A stretch of 35,908 nt of DNA from Bacteroidota bacterium (GTDB lineage Bacteria > Bacteroidota > Bacteroidia > UKL13-3), in NCBI GenBank assembly GCA_947485745.1, contig CANKQY010000019.1:1-35908 (forward strand). The letters run 5' to 3'. Positions 1 through 10,037 of this stretch are shown piece by piece (the stretch's first letter is position 1; each line of letters begins with the position of its first letter). The position numbers were made by a program, and so were the translations under genes. The notes beneath the pieces were generated by a model. That model worked only from the letters and a program-made list of their open reading frames with translations. It was not told the origin of the DNA and did not search any database.

Positions 1-166
1 AGGCTTGTTTGATAGTCTCATGAAAGCCTCACTAGCAGTATAATGGCGTCTGCATTTATAAATGCAGCAGGGTTTGAAATCAGTAGATTTGGCTTTTTTG
101 AAAAGGCCTGTTTCTCGCTTTTACTTATTGCACCAATTACTTTTTAGAGACGTTCAAAAAGTGAAT

Positions 167-1588
167 ATGAAAGATAAATCCTTAATTTTTGGAATTGTCG
201 CACTCCTAAATTTTACATTGATTATAGGTGTTTCGGCTTATGGTATTGGGTTAAATGTGGACTCTGCCAACTATTTTTCAGTTGCTCAAAATTTAGCAAA
301 AGGAATTGGTTTTTTGCAGTTTGATGGCTTTCCTTTTCTGAATGCCCCACCCCTTTATAGTTTGATGTTAGCACCAGCTTATTTATTGGACCTCAATCCG
401 CTTATTTATGCACTAGTTTTACAGTTGGTATTTTTCAATGTCAGCATCTTTTATTTATATAAAATAATTGAAAATGAAATTGAACAAAGTCTAACAAGTT
501 TAACTTTTTGGATTATTGCAGGCTCTTATTTTAGTTACTTACATGTGTTTATTTTTGCTTTGAGCGAGGCTGGTTTTGTGGCCTTGTTGTTACCTTGGAC
601 CTATTTTGTTTTAGCACAGAATAAGCAAGGGAACATAGCTTCTTCCATTCTTTTTGCATTGATGTCGCTACAGCGCTATTCCTTGTGGTTAATGTTGCCT
701 GGAGTCTTGTTTTTTTGGTTCAAACAGAAAAGAAAGTTGGCCTATATTTTTTATCAAATTGCGCCTGCTATTTTTGTGAGCGCTATTTGGTGGATGAGAA
801 ACTATTTGATAGCAGGTAATCCAATTGGCGAGCACGCGCTTGATAAAAAAATTAGTTTTATATCCTTTCTTGAGAACCTGCAAACAATGGTTCATGGTGT
901 TTTGTTGTTGCAGCCATTGTTTGCAAGTATTGCCTTGTTTTTGATATGTTTGTTAATTGGCATGATAAGTCTGTTTTTTTATCAAGAAAAAAAGCGGCCA
1001 GTTACTCTTTTACTTGTATCCATTAGCCTTTCACATTTTTTGTTTTTGATGTTGCAACAAGGTTTATCTATGGTTCAATTGCCAAGGTACCTTTCTATAC
1101 TTTGGCTGTTGGTTTTGCTTTTACCCATTCTCGGTTTGAACCAACTTAGAATAAATAACAAGTTTGTTATTGCGTTTTTATTCTTGATTGCTTTGATGCA
1201 AACCATTGCTGTATCAAGGCAAATGTATCTTTTATCGAAGAATGGGTCAGGAGGATATAACAGTGTTGTATGGAAAAAACAATTTGATGCGCATCCTTTG
1301 GTTCTTTCTAAAATGGCTTCATTTGGGCTCCTATCTAACTATCCAGATATGGTTTGGTGGGCAACGGGAAAACCTTGCGCTTATACTCCATTTAAAGATG
1401 AAAACAAGGTTGATTTTTACAAGAGAGTAGGGGAGTCTCAAGTATTGATTTGGTTTAGCAGTGATAGTCGAAATGGAATTATGAATGTGGATTTCATTCA
1501 TTCATTAGAAGATTTTCAGCAAATTGATAGTAACTCTTTTTATAGAATAGGTTTTATTAATAGTTCAATTGGAACCCTTGAAAAGTAG
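167..1588 (+). CDS. Multi-pass membrane protein, ArnT/PMT-like glycosyltransferase-type (family 39-like)
   Basis: ORF 62..1588; many hydrophobic helices, N-terminal loop 'YGIGLNVDSANYFSVAQNLAKGIGF...PPLYSLMLAP' resembles GT-C/PMT-like proteins. Start set to internal ATG at 167 (preceding residues are not membrane-like). Confidence 0.55.
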   Translation: MKDKSLIFGIVALLNFTLIIGVSAYGIGLNVDSANYFSVAQNLAKGIGFLQFDGFPFLNAPPLYSLMLAPAYLLDLNPLIYALVLQLVFFNVSIFYLYKIIENEIEQSLTSLTFWIIAGSYFSYLHVFIFALSEAGFVALLLPWTYFVLAQNKQGNIASSILFALMSLQRYSLWLMLPGVLFFWFKQKRKLAYIFYQIAPAIFVSAIWWMRNYLIAGNPIGEHALDKKISFISFLENLQTMVHGVLLLQPLFASIALFLICLLIGMISLFFYQEKKRPVTLLLVSISLSHFLFLMLQQGLSMVQLPRYLSILWLLVLLLPILGLNQLRINNKFVIAFLFLIALMQTIAVSRQMYLLSKNGSGGYNSVVWKKQFDAHPLVLSKMASFGLLSNYPDMVWWATGKPCAYTPFKDENKVDFYKRVGESQVLIWFSSDSRNGIMNVDFIHSLEDFQQIDSNSFYRIGFINSSIGTLEK

Positions 1589-1674
1589 GGGCAATTCTGT
1601 TTTGCAATTAATACCTTTGTTGGATAGGGTTGAGTGAGTATTTTTGCAATAACATTTCAATAAGGCATTCATTT

Positions 1675-2865
1675 ATGAATAATAGGCAACTTTTTATGCT
1701 TCATCAGGCTCAAACCACGCATTTTCCAATGATGTTAGAGGTTGCGGGTACTGATGGCAATTATATTATTGATGTGGAAGGCAAAAGGTATTTGGATCTT
1801 ATTTCGGGTATTAGCGTAAATCACCTTGGGCATGGAAATGAGCGGGTAAAAGAGGCTATTATTGGGCAATTAAATAAGCATCAGCATGTAATGGTATATG
1901 GAGAGTTTGTGCAAAGTGCTCAGGCGCAATTGTCTGCTGCCATTTGTGATTTATTGCCAAAGGAGTTAAATTCGGTATACCTGCTAAGTTCTGGAGCTGA
2001 GGCAACAGATGTGGCCATGAAATTAGCCAAAAGGGCCACTGGAAAATCAAATGTGGTTGCCTGTAAAAATGCCTATCATGGAAGTACCCATGCTGCTCTG
2101 AGCATCAACAGCGATGAATATTACAAGCAGGCATTTAGGCCACTGTTACCGGGTGTTTCCTTTATTACCTTCAACGATATAGTCTCTTTGGATCAAATAG
2201 ACCACAATACTGCTTGCGTTTTTACTGAGGTTATACAAGGTGAAGCGGGATATATTGCTGCCAACCGCGAATTTTTATTGGCATTGAAAAACAAGTGTAA
2301 AGAAACGGGAGCACTCTTGGTATTTGACGAAATTCAAAGTGGCATGGGTAAAACGGGAAAAATGTTTGCCTTTGAACATTATGGAATAAATCCTGACATT
2401 TTATTACTTGGAAAAGCCCTTGGAGCAGGCATGCCAATTGGGGCTGTTATTGCGAGCAATGACCTAATGGTTTTATTTGCAGACCAGCCAATACTTGGAC
2501 ACATTACAACCTTTGGCGGACATCCAGTTATAGCGGCAGCGGCACATGCAGGCATTCAATTTTTAGTGGCAAGTAATCTTTTAAATGAAGTGGCCGAAAA
2601 GGAAGCGCTATTCAGAGAAAAATTGGTTCACCCAAAAATTAAGGGCATTTCTGGTAAGGGGCTAATGATTGCTGTTGAGTTAGATAACTTTGACAACAAC
2701 TTAAAAGCGATTCAAGCTTGCTTGGCTGATGGTCTTATTACCGATTGGTTTTTATTTGCCAATAACAGAATAAGAATTGCACCTCCCTTAACCATTACAA
2801 AAGACGAAATAGAACACGCTTGTTTTATAATAATTAGAGTCTTAACGCAGGTTTATGGTGTTTAA
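1675..2865 (+). CDS. Aspartate aminotransferase family protein (class III, PLP-dependent; acetylornithine/ornithine aminotransferase-like)
   Basis: ORF 1630..2865 (track start is TTG; ATG at 1675). Motifs 'SGAEATDVAMKLAKRATG', 'VFDEIQSGMGKTG', PLP-lysine region 'LLLGKALGAGMPIGAV'. Confidence 0.88.
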   Translation: MNNRQLFMLHQAQTTHFPMMLEVAGTDGNYIIDVEGKRYLDLISGISVNHLGHGNERVKEAIIGQLNKHQHVMVYGEFVQSAQAQLSAAICDLLPKELNSVYLLSSGAEATDVAMKLAKRATGKSNVVACKNAYHGSTHAALSINSDEYYKQAFRPLLPGVSFITFNDIVSLDQIDHNTACVFTEVIQGEAGYIAANREFLLALKNKCKETGALLVFDEIQSGMGKTGKMFAFEHYGINPDILLLGKALGAGMPIGAVIASNDLMVLFADQPILGHITTFGGHPVIAAAAHAGIQFLVASNLLNEVAEKEALFREKLVHPKIKGISGKGLMIAVELDNFDNNLKAIQACLADGLITDWFLFANNRIRIAPPLTITKDEIEHACFIIIRVLTQVYGV

Positions 2866-3260
2866 TCTTGGGCGGTGGGTTCAAACAATTCATTGTCATC
2901 GTAGTAAGCTACAATTAGTTTTCGCAACCTGTTTTCTTGGCTCATTAAATCTATGTATGGCGGCTTTTTAACCATTGAATAATGTGGCCAACCATCGTCG
3001 TCAAAACCATCTAATTCATAATAGCCTTCATAGCTTAATAACTTGCAAGTAGCAATGTGCATGAGGTCCATTTTTTCGTGTTTTTCGAATTCGCGCATCT
3101 GGCCAAGCTCTCTAACACCTATTAGGAATAGGAGGCCGTTCATGTCGGGTTTTTTGTTAAAGTTTTTCTTGATATCGAATACTATTCTATACCATTTGGC
3201 CTTGGTAATATCATCTAAAATATATGCCTGAAAAGAATCTGGCTGTGTAGGTGTTTCCAT
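2862..3260 (-). CDS. Conserved hypothetical protein
   Basis: 132 aa ORF, convergent with and slightly overlapping the aminotransferase 3' end; no family recognised. Confidence 0.65.
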   Translation of the reverse strand: METPTQPDSFQAYILDDITKAKWYRIVFDIKKNFNKKPDMNGLLFLIGVRELGQMREFEKHEKMDLMHIATCKLLSYEGYYELDGFDDDGWPHYSMVKKPPYIDLMSQENRLRKLIVAYYDDNELFEPTAQD

Positions 3261-3340
3261 ATTAATATAATGTTACAAACCTACTTAAAGTATTAATCGA
3301 AACTAATTTATTTAGTATTATTGATGGATAATTTAAAAAC

Positions 3341-4714
3341 ATGAGAAAGCTTTTATTCATTATTTTTCTTTTTTCATTTCAAATTGCATTTGCACAAAAG
3401 GAAAGCAAAGCTATATCAAAAATTATTGCGGGCCCTATGTTAGGCTATATGGAGCATACCGAATGTTTGGTTTGGGTTCAAACAGCATGCGCCAAAAAAA
3501 TAACCATTCAATATAGAATAAAAGGTGCAAATGGCGCTTTGATGAGCAATTCTTTGATCAATACAGAGTTGGCAATTTGCAAGCCCTTTATTAGCAAATT
3601 TGTGCTAACAGGCCTTGAAATGGGTACAAAATATGAATATCAAATTTTGTTAGACAACCAAGCCCAACAATTTAACTATCCCTTGACCTTTAAAACTAAA
3701 GTGCTTTGGGAATGGCGCACCCCGCCGCCAGATTTCTCCTTTGTGCTTGGCTCTTGTTTGTATATAAATGATTCGGCCTTTGATAGACCAGGAAAACCTT
3801 ATGGTGGTAGCGATGAAATATTAAAAACCATGACAAACACCCCGGCAGATTTTATGATTTGGTTGGGAGATAATACTTACACACGCGAGGCAGATTACAG
3901 CAGTGCAAGTGGAATTGCAAACAGGTATTTACACACAAGGAGCGCGCCACAAATGCAGCCACTTCTTGCTAAGATGAATCATTATGCCATCTGGGATGAC
4001 CATGATTATGGCGACAATGATGCTAACAAGCACTTTGATTTAAAAGAAGTATCTGCGGCATGTTTTAAAGCCTATTGGGGGAATAAAACTTACGGCGAAA
4101 ACGGCCAAGGCATTTACCATAATTTTAGGTTTAGTGATGCGGAGTTTTTTTTATTAGATGACCGTTGGTTTAGAGATGAATCTGAATTGCAAGAAAGCAA
4201 ATATGCTAAAACACAATTAGGTTCGAACCAATTAAGTTGGCTAAAAAACAAGCTAAAACACAGTAAGGCCTCTTTTAAATTTGTGGCTGCGGGCGGTCAA
4301 TTTATCAACGAAAATACCAATGTAGAATCATATAATTTGTATAAAAAAGAAAGAGAAGAAATTATTCAATTCATTATAGATCAAAAAATTAGTGGTGTGT
4401 TTTTCCTTAGCGGAGATAGACACCATACAGAGTTGTTAAAAAATGAAAAAGTAACTTCCACCCTTGGCTATCCATTATACGATTTAACCAGCAGCAGCAT
4501 AACGGCAGGTAGCAGCAGTGTTTTGAAAACAGCCGAAGCGCAAAACCCGCAAAGGGTAGAAAATACCCTAACGGTAGAAAACAATTTCTGCACTATTATA
4601 ATTAGCGGGCCAAAGCGGGGTGAAAGGGTTTTAACTATAACATGTTTCGACGCAAAAGGAATTGTGAAATGGGGTAAAAGCCTTAAGGAAAGCGAATTAA
4701 AAGCAATTAATTGA
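3341..4714 (+). CDS. PhoD-like alkaline phosphatase/phosphodiesterase family secreted protein
   Basis: Signal peptide 'MRKLLFIIFLFSFQIAFAQ'; metallophosphatase motifs 'GSCLY', 'WLGDNTYTRE', 'AIWDDHDYGDND', 'FLSGDRHHTEL'. Confidence 0.85.
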   Translation: MRKLLFIIFLFSFQIAFAQKESKAISKIIAGPMLGYMEHTECLVWVQTACAKKITIQYRIKGANGALMSNSLINTELAICKPFISKFVLTGLEMGTKYEYQILLDNQAQQFNYPLTFKTKVLWEWRTPPPDFSFVLGSCLYINDSAFDRPGKPYGGSDEILKTMTNTPADFMIWLGDNTYTREADYSSASGIANRYLHTRSAPQMQPLLAKMNHYAIWDDHDYGDNDANKHFDLKEVSAACFKAYWGNKTYGENGQGIYHNFRFSDAEFFLLDDRWFRDESELQESKYAKTQLGSNQLSWLKNKLKHSKASFKFVAAGGQFINENTNVESYNLYKKEREEIIQFIIDQKISGVFFLSGDRHHTELLKNEKVTSTLGYPLYDLTSSSITAGSSSVLKTAEAQNPQRVENTLTVENNFCTIIISGPKRGERVLTITCFDAKGIVKWGKSLKESELKAIN

Positions 4715-4802
4715 AAAGGAACTTAGTTTTGTTTAAAGAGATTTTTGTATAACTTGCATTAAATTGATTTAAAGCCCGCAATTATTTATCCTAAAGCATC
4801 TA

Positions 4803-5807
4803 ATGGAAAACAAACCTAAATTTATTCAAGAGCAGTTTTTGATGCGCGTAAAATCGGGCATACCATCAAATGTTTCTTTTGTAGATGAGTTGGCTGATTT
4901 ATTAACGCTGAGCACAGATAGCGCTTACAGGAGAATAAGGTGCGAAACCCTCTTTAATATTGAAGAAATAACCCTAATCTGTAAACATTTTAGGGTTTCT
5001 TTTGACCCAGAGGTGCAGCACATGAGCAATAAGGTAACCTTTGATTATTTGAAGTTAGATGATAAAAAAGAAAACTTTAAGCTTTGGTTAATGTATATTT
5101 CTGGAGATGTGAAAAAGATAGGTACCTCTGTAAACAACCAAATAATTTATGGGGCAGATGATGTTCCGTTGTGGCATCATTTCTTTAACAGAGATCTCAT
5201 TGCCTTTAAGCTGTTTTATTGGTTAAAGTCGATTTTAAACTCACCAGATTTTGCAGATCAAAATTATGACCCTAGTTTAATTGATGAGGAGATGATAATT
5301 AGCGCTTCGGAGATGTTGAGGAATTATAATGAAATTAACTCAATTGAAATTTGGACAGAAGACACATTAAACAGTAACCTCAAGCAAATTGAATATTTTT
5401 GGGAATCGGGATTTTTTAACCATAAAACCGAAGCCTTGCACCTTTGTGATTTATTTTTAGAGGAATTAAACTTGGTGTTAAAAAAAGCGGCTAAGAGCAG
5501 TAAGTTGATTGAAAAGGGAGAATCTGGAAGAGAGAATTTTAAGCTCTATAAAAGCGAAGTGATGATTGGCAACAATAGCATCTTAGCCAATATTGGTTCA
5601 ACCAAAATTGCGTATGTGAGCAACAATACCTTTAATATGATGAGCACCACTAGCGCCGATTTTGTTCATGAGAATGAACTATGGCTGAACAATTTGTTGA
5701 GAAAATCAACTTTAATTAGCGGTGTTGGAGAAAAGCAAAGAAATCAGTTTTTTAGGGTATTAAGAGAAAAGGTGGAGGCTTTAAAACAAAAAATAACACT
5801 TAGCTAA
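4803..5807 (+). CDS. Helix-turn-helix (BetR-like) regulatory protein
   Basis: N-terminal 'FVDELADLLTLSTDSAYRRIRCETLFNIEEITLICKHFRVSFD' is typical of Bacteroidota HTH proteins of this type. Confidence 0.6.
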   Translation: MENKPKFIQEQFLMRVKSGIPSNVSFVDELADLLTLSTDSAYRRIRCETLFNIEEITLICKHFRVSFDPEVQHMSNKVTFDYLKLDDKKENFKLWLMYISGDVKKIGTSVNNQIIYGADDVPLWHHFFNRDLIAFKLFYWLKSILNSPDFADQNYDPSLIDEEMIISASEMLRNYNEINSIEIWTEDTLNSNLKQIEYFWESGFFNHKTEALHLCDLFLEELNLVLKKAAKSSKLIEKGESGRENFKLYKSEVMIGNNSILANIGSTKIAYVSNNTFNMMSTTSADFVHENELWLNNLLRKSTLISGVGEKQRNQFFRVLREKVEALKQKITLS

Positions 5808-6547
5808 CTCCCTGCAATTTTCCTTTGAATCATGGCCTCGTACATTGCTATGCCAGCAGCCACAGAAACATTTAAAGAAGCCAATCCAAAGTCCATAGGA
5901 ATTTTCCCAAGCTCGGTACACTTTTTAATTAAGTCGTTACTAATGCCCGTTTCTTCATTTCCCATAATAATGGCAAGTGGGCCACTTAATTCTATTTGAT
6001 CCAAATTATTATTGGCTTTTTCTGTGCAAGCAAGAGTCGTAAAGCCACATTGGTTTAAGAACTCAATAACAGTTTTTAAATTCTTTTCTCTACAAACAGG
6101 CAGCTGCATCAACGCACCAGCAGAAGTTTTTACGGCATCATCATTAACAGGGGCCGAATCTGTATGAGGAATAACAATGGCGTGAACACCAGCACACAAG
6201 GCGGTTCGGGCAATTGCACCTAAATTTCGCACATCGGTTAACCTGTCTAAAACCATGATAAAAGGGGTTTTACCTTCTTCAAAAAGCTGGGGAACAATTT
6301 GCTCTATGCTGTGGTAAGAAATAGGTGAAATATAGCCAACTAAACCTTGGTGATTTTTTTCTTTAAAGGAGTAGAATTTTTCTTTAGGAACAAATTGTAC
6401 AGGAACTTGTTGTTTTCTACAAATGCTTAATATTTCTTCTACTTGGGGGTTTAATAATCCCTTTTGTACTTGAATTTTGATTAGCTCACGGCCGGCGTTA
6501 AAAGCCTCTTTAATTGCATGAACGCCATAAATAGTTGTTTGGCTCAT
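5804..6547 (-). CDS. rlmB: 23S rRNA (guanosine-2'-O-)-methyltransferase, RlmB/SpoU family
   Basis: 'TTIYGVHAIKEAF', 'LDRLTDVRNLGAIARTALCAGVHAIVIP', 'IIMGNEETGISNDLIKKC', 'LNVSVAAGIAMYEA'. Start set to ATG at 6547; the longer ORF reads through the upstream gene's terminator. Confidence 0.9.
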   Translation of the reverse strand: MSQTTIYGVHAIKEAFNAGRELIKIQVQKGLLNPQVEEILSICRKQQVPVQFVPKEKFYSFKEKNHQGLVGYISPISYHSIEQIVPQLFEEGKTPFIMVLDRLTDVRNLGAIARTALCAGVHAIVIPHTDSAPVNDDAVKTSAGALMQLPVCREKNLKTVIEFLNQCGFTTLACTEKANNNLDQIELSGPLAIIMGNEETGISNDLIKKCTELGKIPMDFGLASLNVSVAAGIAMYEAMIQRKIAGS

Positions 6548-6575
6548 AAAAATAATCTTGAGGTGCAAAGAAAAC

Positions 6576-6604
6576 AAAAAAGCTGCCCATTGAGCAGCTT
6601 TTTT
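6576..6604 (-). terminator. Rho-independent terminator for the DUF2723 gene
   Basis: AAAAAAGCTGC-ccattga-GCAGCTTTTTT: 11-bp stem with T-run, just downstream of the stop at 6627. Confidence 0.8.
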
Positions 6605-6626
6605 GTTGGTTTGTTGAATATAAAAA

Positions 6627-9600
6627 TTATAAACCTGTTTGAACCGAATTAATTCGTTTGGTAAAATCGTTGGATAAAGCATCTTGTCTGTTTGCTTTCG
6701 CAACCTGTTGGATGTAATTCATGATTTGAATGTTATCTTCAATATCTGGCTTAACAGCATTGCGTTTATTTTTAAAGCTAGAGAAATAACGAGCTTTTTC
6801 TTCGTGAATGGTCATTAGTTCTTTGGCAAGATTATTTGCTTTTTCGTTTGCTCCTGCTAGGTAATAACCTTCTACTAAACGCACCACAAAAACATCGTAT
6901 TGAACCTTCTCGTTTGGCATTACTTTTAAGCAGTAGTCTAAAGCTTTAATAGCAGAATCTTTTTTGCCTTCCATAATAAGTTGTTCAGCTAAACGGTAGA
7001 ATATATTTCTAAAGTTTTTAGATTGACGTAAGATGGTTTCGTCTAAATACACATTACTTTCGGCCATGTTACCCCACTTAAACTTCTCCATAAGGTTGGT
7101 ATAAAGGATATCTGAATTGATCCTACCAGTAGTGCCATCTCTCTGGATATTGTTAGCAATTGGTACTAATCTATAAGTTAAACCTTCTAATTGGAAATAA
7201 CTTTGGAGGTTCATATAAACATCTGAACCGGTAGTAATTGCCCAATAAATAGGCCGGGTATTGATATTGCTTGCTATAATATCTAATAAGATTAAATCGG
7301 CTTTCATGAGGTTATTGTTACCAATTTCCCATTTAATGGTATCTAGCATGTACATTTCGTCTTTTGCCTTAACCACACCATTTTTTAAGCAGGTAGCCCT
7401 ATCAACGATGATGCTAAACTTTTTGGTAGGGAAATAACGCAATGCTTCTCCGCCTTGAGTTTGAACAGTCCCCATTGGGTCCTTATCGTCATTAACAAAA
7501 GCAAGAATGTTTTTGAGAGGGTAATAATCGTTTTTATTGATTCCATATCTTGCCTCTAGTTCAGGATTTTCATAATAAACAACGTAATCTCTGGTGCCTT
7601 GTTTATACTGGTCGGGACGCATAGAAAACTCAACAGGTTTGCTATCATAAGCAGGACGTTTAAGGCCATCTGCATACCAATCTGTATTGAGTAAACTCAT
7701 GTTAATTACCCGTATGTCGCTTCTGATATTTTCAACATTTTGCGCGTACCATAATGGGTAAGTATCATTGTCGCCATTGGTAAATAGGATAGCATCTTTT
7801 TCGCATGAATTTAAATAATCTTCTGCAAAATGTAGGGCAGTAAAACGATTGCTGCGGTCATGGTCGTTCCAGTTTTGTGAACCCATTAATAGCGGAACTG
7901 CGGCCAACGAAATAACTGTGGCACCAACTGCTGCTGTGGTTTTATTCATCTTTTTAGCCAACCAATCTACAATGGCCAAAACACCTAATCCAATCCAAAT
8001 CATAAAAGTTTGGTACGAACCTACATAGGCATAATCTCTTTCACGTGGTTGATGCGCAGGGAAATTCAAGTATAAGATAATGAAGAACCCTGTGAATAGG
8101 AATAGGGTCATCACTACGGAGGCATCTTCTTTTGCTTTTTTGAAGTGGTAAAGCACCCCAATTATGCCAAGAATAAGCGGCAGGAAGAAATAGGTGTTTT
8201 TTGCCCTATTCGATTTCATGCTTTCTGGCATAGTTGTTTGAGGACCTAAACGCCATTCGTCTAAGAAAGCAATACCGCTGATCCAATTACCTTTTGTAAT
8301 GTCTCCGTATCCTTGTTCATCGTTTTGTCTGCCAATAAAATTCCAAAAGAAATAGCGCCAATACATAAACCCTAATTGATAACTTAGCAAGAAATCAATG
8401 TTTTTGCCCATATTGGCTCTTTTCTCACCCGGCATTTTTTCCCACTCTCTATATGCGTTTACATAATCAGCCCTATCGGCCCACATACGAGGGAAAAGGG
8501 TACAATCTTTTGGATCATAAATGCGCTCAATTTTTTGCCCAACTTTTTCATATTTACCATCTGCTCCTTTGGCAAATTGGGAGGCTCCCTTTTTGTAATC
8601 AATTACCTTTGCATAGAAATATTGGCCGTAAAGGAGTGGATTTTCGCCATATTGTTCGCGATTTAAATAGCTTAATAAAGAAAAAGGCTGCTCTGGGTCG
8701 TTCATATCTATAGGCGGATTAGCCAGAGACCGAATGATAATCATTGAGTAGGATGAATAGCCAATAACTACAAATGAAAAACAAAGTACAACCAAATTTA
8801 CTACATCCATGGCTGCTTTTCTTTGGAAAATAAAAAAGTAAAGTGCGCCAGTAATAATTGCCCATACAACTAGTCCAGAGAAGCTTCCATTTACTGAAAA
8901 GCTGCTTAACACCAATATAGCATAAGAGGCTACAGCAATATAAAGGCTCGTTTTACTTAAGCTATGTGTATAGTGTAGGAAAGAGGCTAATAAAGTAACT
9001 AACAAGAAAATTAATATCAATGCACCGGAGTTAAAACTCATACCAAATGAGTTAACAACCAGGTAGTCTAATTTAGTTGCAAGTCCAGGTAAGCCAGGAA
9101 TAATACCAAATTGAACAATTCCTATTGCTAAAATAGCTACAGCTGATGCGCCAATAAAACCGTTTCTTGAAGGCTTGTATTTTTTGAAATAATACACATA
9201 AACAATTGCTGGAATAACCAATAAGTTTAATAAATGGACGCCAATTGAAAGGCCAACTAAATAGGCGATAAGCACTAACCAGCGTTGCGAATGTTTTTGA
9301 TCTGCTAGGTCTTCCCATTTAAGGATACACCAAAAGGTTAAGGTTGTAAAAAAACTTGAGGAAGCGTATACTTCAGCTTCAACGGCAGAAAACCAAAAAG
9401 TATCTGAAAAGGTTAAAGTTAATGCACCAACGGCCCCAGCGCCCATTATAGCAATGGTTTGCCAAGATTCTAGCTCTGCTGCACCTTTGAGCAATATTTT
9501 TTTAGCCAAATGGGTGATGGTCCAAAACATAAATAAAACAGTTAAGGCACTTGTAACGGCTGAAACCATGTTTACCCAAAACGCCACTTTGCTTGGGTCA

Positions 9601-9806
9601 GATGCCATTAAACTAAAAACACGCCCAATCATTAAAAACAAAGGGGCCCCCGGTGGGTGGCAGATTTGTAATCGATATGACGCAGAAATAAACTCACCGC
9701 AATCCCAGAAACTTACTGTAGGTTCAAGGGTGAGCGTGTAGGTAACTAATGAAACTACAAAAAGTAGCCAGCCCAACACATTGTTTAATTGATTGTATTT
9801 ACTCAT
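6627..9806 (-). CDS. DUF2723 domain membrane protein (TMEM260/protein O-mannosyltransferase-like)
   Basis: 'TYTLTLEPTVSFWDCGEFISASYRLQICHPPGAPLFLMIGR' N-terminal motif, many TM helices, long soluble C-terminus. Start ATG at 9806. Confidence 0.88.
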   Translation of the reverse strand: MSKYNQLNNVLGWLLFVVSLVTYTLTLEPTVSFWDCGEFISASYRLQICHPPGAPLFLMIGRVFSLMASDPSKVAFWVNMVSAVTSALTVLFMFWTITHLAKKILLKGAAELESWQTIAIMGAGAVGALTLTFSDTFWFSAVEAEVYASSSFFTTLTFWCILKWEDLADQKHSQRWLVLIAYLVGLSIGVHLLNLLVIPAIVYVYYFKKYKPSRNGFIGASAVAILAIGIVQFGIIPGLPGLATKLDYLVVNSFGMSFNSGALILIFLLVTLLASFLHYTHSLSKTSLYIAVASYAILVLSSFSVNGSFSGLVVWAIITGALYFFIFQRKAAMDVVNLVVLCFSFVVIGYSSYSMIIIRSLANPPIDMNDPEQPFSLLSYLNREQYGENPLLYGQYFYAKVIDYKKGASQFAKGADGKYEKVGQKIERIYDPKDCTLFPRMWADRADYVNAYREWEKMPGEKRANMGKNIDFLLSYQLGFMYWRYFFWNFIGRQNDEQGYGDITKGNWISGIAFLDEWRLGPQTTMPESMKSNRAKNTYFFLPLILGIIGVLYHFKKAKEDASVVMTLFLFTGFFIILYLNFPAHQPRERDYAYVGSYQTFMIWIGLGVLAIVDWLAKKMNKTTAAVGATVISLAAVPLLMGSQNWNDHDRSNRFTALHFAEDYLNSCEKDAILFTNGDNDTYPLWYAQNVENIRSDIRVINMSLLNTDWYADGLKRPAYDSKPVEFSMRPDQYKQGTRDYVVYYENPELEARYGINKNDYYPLKNILAFVNDDKDPMGTVQTQGGEALRYFPTKKFSIIVDRATCLKNGVVKAKDEMYMLDTIKWEIGNNNLMKADLILLDIIASNINTRPIYWAITTGSDVYMNLQSYFQLEGLTYRLVPIANNIQRDGTTGRINSDILYTNLMEKFKWGNMAESNVYLDETILRQSKNFRNIFYRLAEQLIMEGKKDSAIKALDYCLKVMPNEKVQYDVFVVRLVEGYYLAGANEKANNLAKELMTIHEEKARYFSSFKNKRNAVKPDIEDNIQIMNYIQQVAKANRQDALSNDFTKRINSVQTGL

Positions 9807-10037
9807 TCTATATCTGTTTTGATTGCTATTAACGCTAATGGGCAAACATAAATGATTTTGTGAAACCAACAAACAACTATCTTAAGATAACTTTAAGATA
9901 ATTTTGTTAAAATGCCACAAAACAAGCTCTTTCAATTGCTTATTGCATATGGTAAAATTGGGAAAAACTAAAAAATTGGGGAAAATTAGCTCATTCTGCC
10001 TATTTTTGCAGTTGCAAAGTAAAGGAGAAAAAGCTTA

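Noticed and set aside
50-67. 18-bp palindrome CTGCATTTATAAATGCAG near the window start
   Set aside because: Perfect but short and AT-centred; no repeat partner or T-run seen, so no function can be assigned.
1583-1612. GTAGGGGCAATTCTGTTTTGCAATT at a gene stop, resembling the start of the metG-end palindromes
   Set aside because: Only GTAGGGGC matches; the second arm does not pair, so a decayed REP copy is not supportable.
8453-9741. ORFs 8453..8713 (+), 9073..9318 (-), 9454..9741 (+)
   Set aside because: Embedded in the DUF2723 gene in other frames; no domain-like sequence.
9884-9906. Short direct repeat TTAAGATAACTTTAAGATAA upstream of the DUF2723 gene
   Set aside because: Two AT-rich units only; easily by chance.
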